Notes under the pieces: model-generated
What the model saw: only the letters and a program-made list of their open reading frames with translations
The model's database searches: none
Told to the model about the DNA's origin: nothing
Program-made: the position numbers and the translations under genes
Shown here: one piece after another, positions 7,801 through 9,833 of the stretch
Position numbering within the stretch: position 1 is the stretch's first letter
Layout of the letters: every line of letters starts with the position of its first letter
Source of the DNA: Ktedonobacterales bacterium
GTDB taxonomy: Bacteria; Chloroflexota; Ktedonobacteria; Ktedonobacterales; JACDGC01
Assembly (NCBI GenBank): GCA_013815535.1
Contig: JACDGC010000018.1
Span: 1 to 9,833 of the forward strand
Length of the DNA stretch: 9,833 nt
Direction: 5' to 3'

Positions 7801-8320
7801 TTTCCTCCGACATCGTGTAGTACGAGTCGTCCCAGTGCATCCAATAGCCCAGCCGCTTGGATTGCTCAGTGATGAGGTCAGCGAAACGCTGCACGCGCTC
7901 CTTGCAGCGCTCCACGAAGGCGGCGATGCCATAGTCTTCGATGTCGCGCTTGCTCTTGAACTTGAATTCTTTTTCGACCTCGACTTCCACCCACAGGCCC
8001 TGGCAGTCGAAGCCGTTCTGGTAGCGCTGGCGGTGGCCCAGCATGGTGTGATAGCGCTGATAATAATCCTTCAGCGCGCGATTCCAGGCATGATGGACGC
8101 CCATCTGGTTGTTTGCGGTAATGGGGCCGTCGATGAAGCTATAGCGCTGTTCCGCCAATTCGTTGCGGTTCAGATAGCGTTCCATGGTGCCCTCGTCTTG
8201 CCAGCGCGCTTGCCATGCACGCTCGAGCGCGGGCAGGTCGAGCCGGGCGAGCGGGGGAACGGGCGTGAAAGGGGCCTTGGGCTTGCCCGATTTTCGCGCC
8301 CTGGTTGATGATGCCGTCAC
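4874..8320 (-). CDS. ileS: Isoleucyl-tRNA synthetase, divergent type
   Basis: This 1148-residue class I synthetase charges tRNA-Ile with isoleucine. The HIGH region reads GPITANNQMGVHHAWN (65-80), so GVHH (74-77) replaces HIGH. The KMSKS loop is intact at QMSKSKG (645-651). The editing domain is present (TTTPWTLPANV, 244-253; GTGIVHIAPGCGREDF, 356-371), with Cys where many IleRS have His and the key Asp retained (D370). Four CxxC pairs (201/204, 433/436, 512/515, 555/558) suggest zinc sites. WMISKKRYWG (495-504) and GNPWLDAG (569-576) are standard landmarks. An anticodon-binding domain with SNWYIRRVRRRFW follows, then a C-terminal domain beginning near VNLGRAAREKVGQRVRQPL and a Lys/Ala/Gly-rich tail. 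The start is GTG, with AAAGGAG (8328-8334) 7 nt before it. It ends 6 nt from the convergent BtuF-like gene. Confidence 0.97.
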   Translation of the reverse strand: MTASSTRARKSGKPKAPFTPVPPLARLDLPALERAWQARWQDEGTMERYLNRNELAEQRYSFIDGPITANNQMGVHHAWNRALKDYYQRYHTMLGHRQRYQNGFDCQGLWVEVEVEKEFKFKSKRDIEDYGIAAFVERCKERVQRFADLITEQSKRLGYWMHWDDSYYTMSEENNYTIWHFLKTCNERGLIYKGRDAMPWCPRCATGISDMEINEGRKEVQHTSLYVRFPLKNREHEYLLVWTTTPWTLPANVAAAVNPDLTYAKVEQDGNTYYLSKDLVAKLAKLRGKQHGEYTVVGELSGAEMVGWEYSGPFDELQAWRDLSLDIDLKNTRPVSLRNPLVHRVVAWKEVAAAEGTGIVHIAPGCGREDFGLGKEEGLRVIAPIDEDGVYFAGYGAFTGQYVGEVARPVMDDLKAKGIFYQTETIQHVYPHCWRCGTELVFRNVEEWFINMGPKDDPNRNGLRYEIMDVVEQIRWLPDFGLERELDWLRNMEDWMISKKRYWGLALPIFQCDQCGHFEVMGSREELHERAVTGWDVFDGHTPHRPYVDAVKINCSTCGHLAERVKDVGNPWLDAGIVPYATLKYNTDRDYWREWFPADFITESFPGQFRNWFYSMLVMSTVLEDAPPFKTVLGFASVVDHQGNQMSKSKGTAIWFAEAVEVLGADTMRWLYATQPPEQDVWFPLTPEELRAAQGHAGPVRLNDKLHQIRSTLDTLWNVYSFFVTYANIDGFDPAQYDVPAAKRADVDRWLLAELQETVRLVTEGLDDFNSVQSANAISDFIEQVSNWYIRRVRRRFWKNAMDDDKAAAYLTLYEALVAITKLLAPFTPFLAEEIYTNLAGQLAETPDGAVRPSVHLTDWPKVDPALVNADLRTETRLVQRVVNLGRAAREKVGQRVRQPLGMLYVRVGEADQQRLARLADQALDELNIKALQFLPQHSEMLTASLKPRMAALGQKYRAKMQPILAAIKAVSGDDALTFATVGELTVTLPDGETVTLTPAEVEVAASAQAGYVAAEDHGLVVVLDASLTPELEAEGTVRDLTHMVNALRKKADFAIEDHIHTTIVTDAALATVIEQFADYVREETLSDTLTVLRPDDGPPALPDGAVTEDVPAAKLGNHATTVAITRAVKKPARAKAPKANGDGKGGK

Positions 8321-8327
8321 AAAGCGA

Positions 8328-8334
8328 CTCCTTT
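8328..8334 (-). promoter_or_regulatory. Ribosome binding site supporting the ileS GTG start
   Basis: AAAGGAG on the minus strand lies 7 nt upstream of GTG at 8320. No in-frame ATG with a comparable site is near, so the GTG is taken as the start. Confidence 0.75.
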
Positions 8335-8364
8335 ATGGTGTTGGTCAGGCTTTTTTGCACATGT

Positions 8365-8393
8365 AGTATACCCGTGCTGCGCCATCTTGTGAA
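8365..8393 (-). promoter_or_regulatory. sigma70-type promoter of ileS
   Basis: On the minus strand, TTCACA (8388-8393) matches the -35 at 5 of 6 bases. A 17-bp spacer follows, then TATACT (8365-8370), a 5 of 6 match to the -10. Transcription should start near 8358, giving a leader of roughly 38 nt before the GTG. That is too short for a T-box or other aminoacylation-sensing leader, so ileS expression from this promoter is probably not under T-box control. Confidence 0.75.
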
Positions 8394-8660
8394 CAGCACA
8401 TCGCACAGTACGAGATTGTCTGTGGGTGAAACGGTTAGGCGGCGACCCTCATGGCCGCGCGGTAATTGCTGGCGCGCTGGGGCAGCCGCCTATGATCATG
8501 GCGACACGGAGGGGAAGGTGCTGACACGCGGCGGATGGTTGCATAGCCATGATCCTTTCGTGAAGGATGTGCGAGATGTTTCTCTCATCATAGCACATGT
8601 GGGAAGCAGTTTTGACGCCACCACGCCCTCGGGCATGCTCTTCCTTTTCCTGTGTGTGAG
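8394..8660. other. Non-coding region between divergent ileS and trxA promoters
   Basis: No convincing gene was seen; open frames here lack ribosome sites and protein character. It does hold inverted repeats: GATCATGGC (8494-8502) with GCCATGATC (8546-8554), and a local hairpin ATCCTT-TCGTG-AAGGAT (8552-8568). The two cannot both fully form because they share bases. No tRNA, T-box or known riboswitch was recognised. Confidence 0.5.
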
Positions 8661-8669
8661 TGGTATAAT
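8661..8669 (+). promoter_or_regulatory. Extended -10 promoter of the trxA–csoR operon
   Basis: TGGTATAAT is a perfect TGn-extended -10 with consensus TATAAT at 8664-8669. The sequence 17 bp upstream (TTCCTT, 8641-8646) is a poor -35, as is common for extended -10 promoters. Transcription should start near 8676, so the CsoR-like dyad at 8680-8698 falls at about +4 to +22. Confidence 0.7.
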
Positions 8670-8679
8670 ACACCTAGTG

Positions 8680-8698
8680 GATACCCATGGGGGGTATC
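8680..8698 (+). promoter_or_regulatory. CsoR-type operator
   Basis: GATACCC (8680-8686) and GGGTATC (8692-8698) form a perfect 7-bp inverted repeat with a 5-bp centre, and six consecutive G lie at 8689-8694. A G/C tract flanked by A/T-containing inverted repeats is the layout known for CsoR/FrmR-family operators. A CsoR-family gene is the second gene of this transcription unit. The position directly after the -10 would block transcription when the repressor is bound. Confidence 0.65.
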
Positions 8699-8731
8699 AA
8701 AAATATGAACACCGCAGGAGACTGACATCCA

Positions 8732-9076
8732 ATGGATGCATACACCACACTCACCGATAGTTCCTTCAAGCAGGATGTGCTTGAGTCTGATAAGCCCGTC
8801 GTCGTCGATTTCTGGGCACCCTGGTGTGGACCCTGCCGCGCCATGGCCCCGGCCTTCGAGGAGCTCGCGCGCGAATACGCGGGCAAGATGACCTTTGCCA
8901 AGATCAACACCGATGACCATCCCAAGACGATGATGCAGTATGGCATCCAGGGCATTCCTACCCTGCTCTTCTTCTATAAAGGGCAGTTGGTCGAGCAGTT
9001 GGTGGGTGCCCGCCCGCGCAACGACCTGAAGCAGCACATCGACAGCGTGCTGGCCTCAGCCACGCGCACCGCCTAG
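8732..9076 (+). CDS. trxA: Thioredoxin
   Basis: This 114-residue cytoplasmic protein-disulfide reductase is complete. The redox site is WCGPC (31-35) in VVVDFWAPWCGPCRAMAP, and the cis-proline is P76 in GIPTLLFF. There is no signal peptide or membrane anchor, and length is normal for a thioredoxin. AGGAG at 8716-8720 lies 11 nt before the ATG, a somewhat long spacing, but no closer start exists. It is first in an operon with a CsoR-family repressor 22 nt downstream, behind a putative CsoR operator. Inference: it is induced when the repressor binds metal, perhaps to repair copper-damaged thiols. Other thioredoxin genes for general metabolism probably exist elsewhere in the genome. Confidence 0.95.
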   Translation: MDAYTTLTDSSFKQDVLESDKPVVVDFWAPWCGPCRAMAPAFEELAREYAGKMTFAKINTDDHPKTMMQYGIQGIPTLLFFYKGQLVEQLVGARPRNDLKQHIDSVLASATRTA

Positions 9077-9098
9077 CTCCATTGGAGGCAAACCTTTG

Positions 9099-9419
9099 AT
9101 GCGCCAGTCTGATGAAGCGCTCTCTGCCACGCCCCCGGACGCGGTGGCCGAGGCGGCAGGTGCCGGGCAGGGGGGGGCGGATCTGGGTCTGCGCCTACGA
9201 CGCATCGAGGGGCAGATCCGGGGTATCGCGCGGATGATCGATGAAGACCGCACCTGCGAAGATGTCATCACGCAGCTCTTGGCCGTACGCGCCGGGATGG
9301 ACCGCGTCGCCAGCGAAATCGTGCGCTTGCATGTGGATCGCTGTCTGCGCGACATGCCGCCCGAGCGCGCCAGCGATGAAGTGGTACGCATTGTCGCCTT
9401 GCTCAATAAGATATCGTAA
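9099..9419 (+). CDS. csoR: CsoR-family metal-sensing transcriptional repressor
   Basis: This 106-residue all-helical repressor of the CsoR/RcnR (DUF156) family has the core LRRIEGQIRGIARMIDEDRTC (33-53). The copper-site pattern Cys-x24-His-x3-Cys is complete at C53, H78 and C82, with the same spacing as C36/H61/C65 of Mycobacterium tuberculosis CsoR. This argues for Cu(I) sensing over persulfide sensing (CstR lacks the His) or Ni/Co sensing. A non-conserved Ala/Gly/Asp-rich N-terminal extension of about 28 residues precedes the core. GGAGG (9084-9088) lies 10 nt before ATG 9099; a TTG three bases earlier is the alternative start. It follows trxA by 22 nt and probably represses both genes through the dyad at 8680-8698. 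No copA or copZ copper-efflux genes follow in the window. An 8-G run sits in the extension. Confidence 0.92.
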   Translation: MRQSDEALSATPPDAVAEAAGAGQGGADLGLRLRRIEGQIRGIARMIDEDRTCEDVITQLLAVRAGMDRVASEIVRLHVDRCLRDMPPERASDEVVRIVALLNKIS

Positions 9420-9449
9420 CCCGCGTACCCCTAGCGATCCGTTTCATCG

Positions 9450-9486
9450 AGCGGATATCATGGTAACACAACCCATGATATCCGCT
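9450..9486 (+). terminator. 14-bp hairpin after csoR, probable terminator
   Basis: AGCGGATATCATGG (9450-9463) and CCATGATATCCGCT (9473-9486) form a perfect 14-bp stem with a 9-nt loop, 30 nt after the csoR stop. The following bases are only moderately T-rich (TCACTGTTTG), so termination may be partial. It separates the trxA–csoR operon from manA. The stem could also serve as a DNA operator for manA. Confidence 0.55.
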
Positions 9487-9500
9487 TCACTGTTTGTGGA

Positions 9501-9508
9501 AGAAGGAG
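9501..9508 (+). promoter_or_regulatory. Ribosome binding site supporting the manA GTG start
   Basis: AGAAGGAG lies 8 nt upstream of GTG 9517. It favours this GTG over the in-frame ATG at 9475, which sits inside the hairpin stem and has no Shine-Dalgarno sequence. Confidence 0.7.
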
Positions 9509-9516
9509 CAACCTCT

Positions 9517-9833
9517 GTGAGCCTGGACCCCATCGCCTTGCGCGGCGTGCTGAAAGAAACGATCTGGGGTGGCACGCATCTGGCGTCGCTGCTGGGCAAG
9601 CGTGCGCCCGCTGATGTCAAAATTGGTGAAGCCTGGGAGACCGCGCTCACGGCGACTGCGACCAACCCCCCCTATAGCGGACGGACCCTGGCCGACCTGA
9701 CCGAGGAATTGGGGGTGCGGCTGTATGGCACACGGGCGCGGGCCGTCTTCGGTGATCGCTTTCCCTTGTTAGTGAAATTTTTGGATGCTCAGGCGTGGCT
9801 CTCGGTGCAGGTGCACCCAGATGATTCCTACGC
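9517..9833 (+). CDS. manA: Mannose-6-phosphate isomerase, 5' part
   Basis: About 105 codons are visible before the gene runs off the window. The enzyme interconverts mannose 6-phosphate and fructose 6-phosphate in the cytoplasm, feeding GDP-mannose and glycan synthesis or mannose use. The translation starts MSLDPIALRGVLKETIWGG, followed by KIGEAWETAL, FPLLVKFLDA and LSVQVHPDDSYA, all landmarks of the zinc-dependent ManA family. QVHPDD holds the Gln and His that bind zinc; the remaining ligands lie beyond the end. Its start is GTG with a strong ribosome site. It lies 97 nt after csoR, past a hairpin, so it is probably a separate unit, although no clear promoter was found in that gap. Confidence 0.9.
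   Translation, partial: MSLDPIALRGVLKETIWGGTHLASLLGKRAPADVKIGEAWETALTATATNPPYSGRTLADLTEELGVRLYGTRARAVFGDRFPLLVKFLDAQAWLSVQVHPDDSY

Noticed and set aside
5267..8308. Two very long plus-strand open frames (578 and 427 codons) opposite ileS
   Set aside because: They lie in the frame exactly codon-aligned with ileS, where stops arise only from its TTA, CTA and TCA codons, which this GC-rich genome avoids. The translations look like no protein family, while ileS is unmistakable.
8321..8360. T-box or riboswitch leader of ileS
   Set aside because: The promoter with TTCACA and TATACT predicts a leader of only about 38 nt. There is no space for a T-box, and no conserved T-box sequence was seen.
8705..8725. 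Six-codon leader frame (MNTAGD) before trxA
   Set aside because: It contains the trxA Shine-Dalgarno sequence, has no ribosome site of its own and encodes no regulatory residue run. It is most likely chance.
9425..9434. Second CsoR-like half-site (TACCCC) after csoR
   Set aside because: No matching GGGGTA half follows at the right distance, so it is not a dyad.
9475..9516. Upstream in-frame ATG for manA
   Set aside because: It lies within the hairpin stem and lacks a ribosome site. GTG 9517 has AGAAGGAG at good spacing and fits the family N-terminus.

Overview
The window looks like chromosomal DNA of a GC-rich bacterium, most likely a member of the Chloroflexota. That is inference. It rests on the high third-position GC, the divergent isoleucyl-tRNA synthetase, the EXLDI-type protein beside a DrrA/DrrB-like exporter, and the thioredoxin–CsoR pair. 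No RNA genes, CRISPR arrays, transposases or phage genes were seen.

Left part (1-2560, minus strand): a compact three-gene operon. It runs from an EXLDI-family protein with a ribbon-helix-helix-like N-terminus, through a DrrA-type ABC ATPase, to a DrrB-type ABC-2 permease. The last two genes are coupled by a TGATG stop/start overlap. A good extended -10 promoter lies just upstream of the first gene and is filled with repeated ACGTATAT motifs. This suggests an exporter controlled by its own DNA-binding first gene. A 23-bp dyad flanked by 7-bp direct repeats sits immediately upstream.

Middle (2560-4867): a mostly non-coding stretch that may hold one small membrane protein on the minus strand. 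It is followed by a plus-strand pair, panC (pantothenate synthetase) and a BtuF-like cobalamin-binding-fold protein without a signal peptide, overlapping by ATGA. This pair converges on ileS with only 6 nt between stop codons.

Right part (4874-9833): ileS on the minus strand, a large divergent-type enzyme with GVHH at the HIGH position. It has a GTG start and a clear sigma70-type promoter whose short leader leaves no room for a T-box. About 270 bp of apparently gene-free DNA separates it from a plus-strand thioredoxin gene and a CsoR-type copper-sensing repressor gene. A CsoR-like operator (GATACCC-N5-GGGTATC) lies just after the perfect extended -10 of this operon, suggesting metal-responsive autoregulated thioredoxin expression. 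A 14-bp hairpin follows, then the 5' part of a mannose-6-phosphate isomerase gene that runs off the window.

The two most notable items are the self-contained EXLDI/ABC exporter module with its repeat-filled promoter, and the predicted copper-CsoR control of a thioredoxin.
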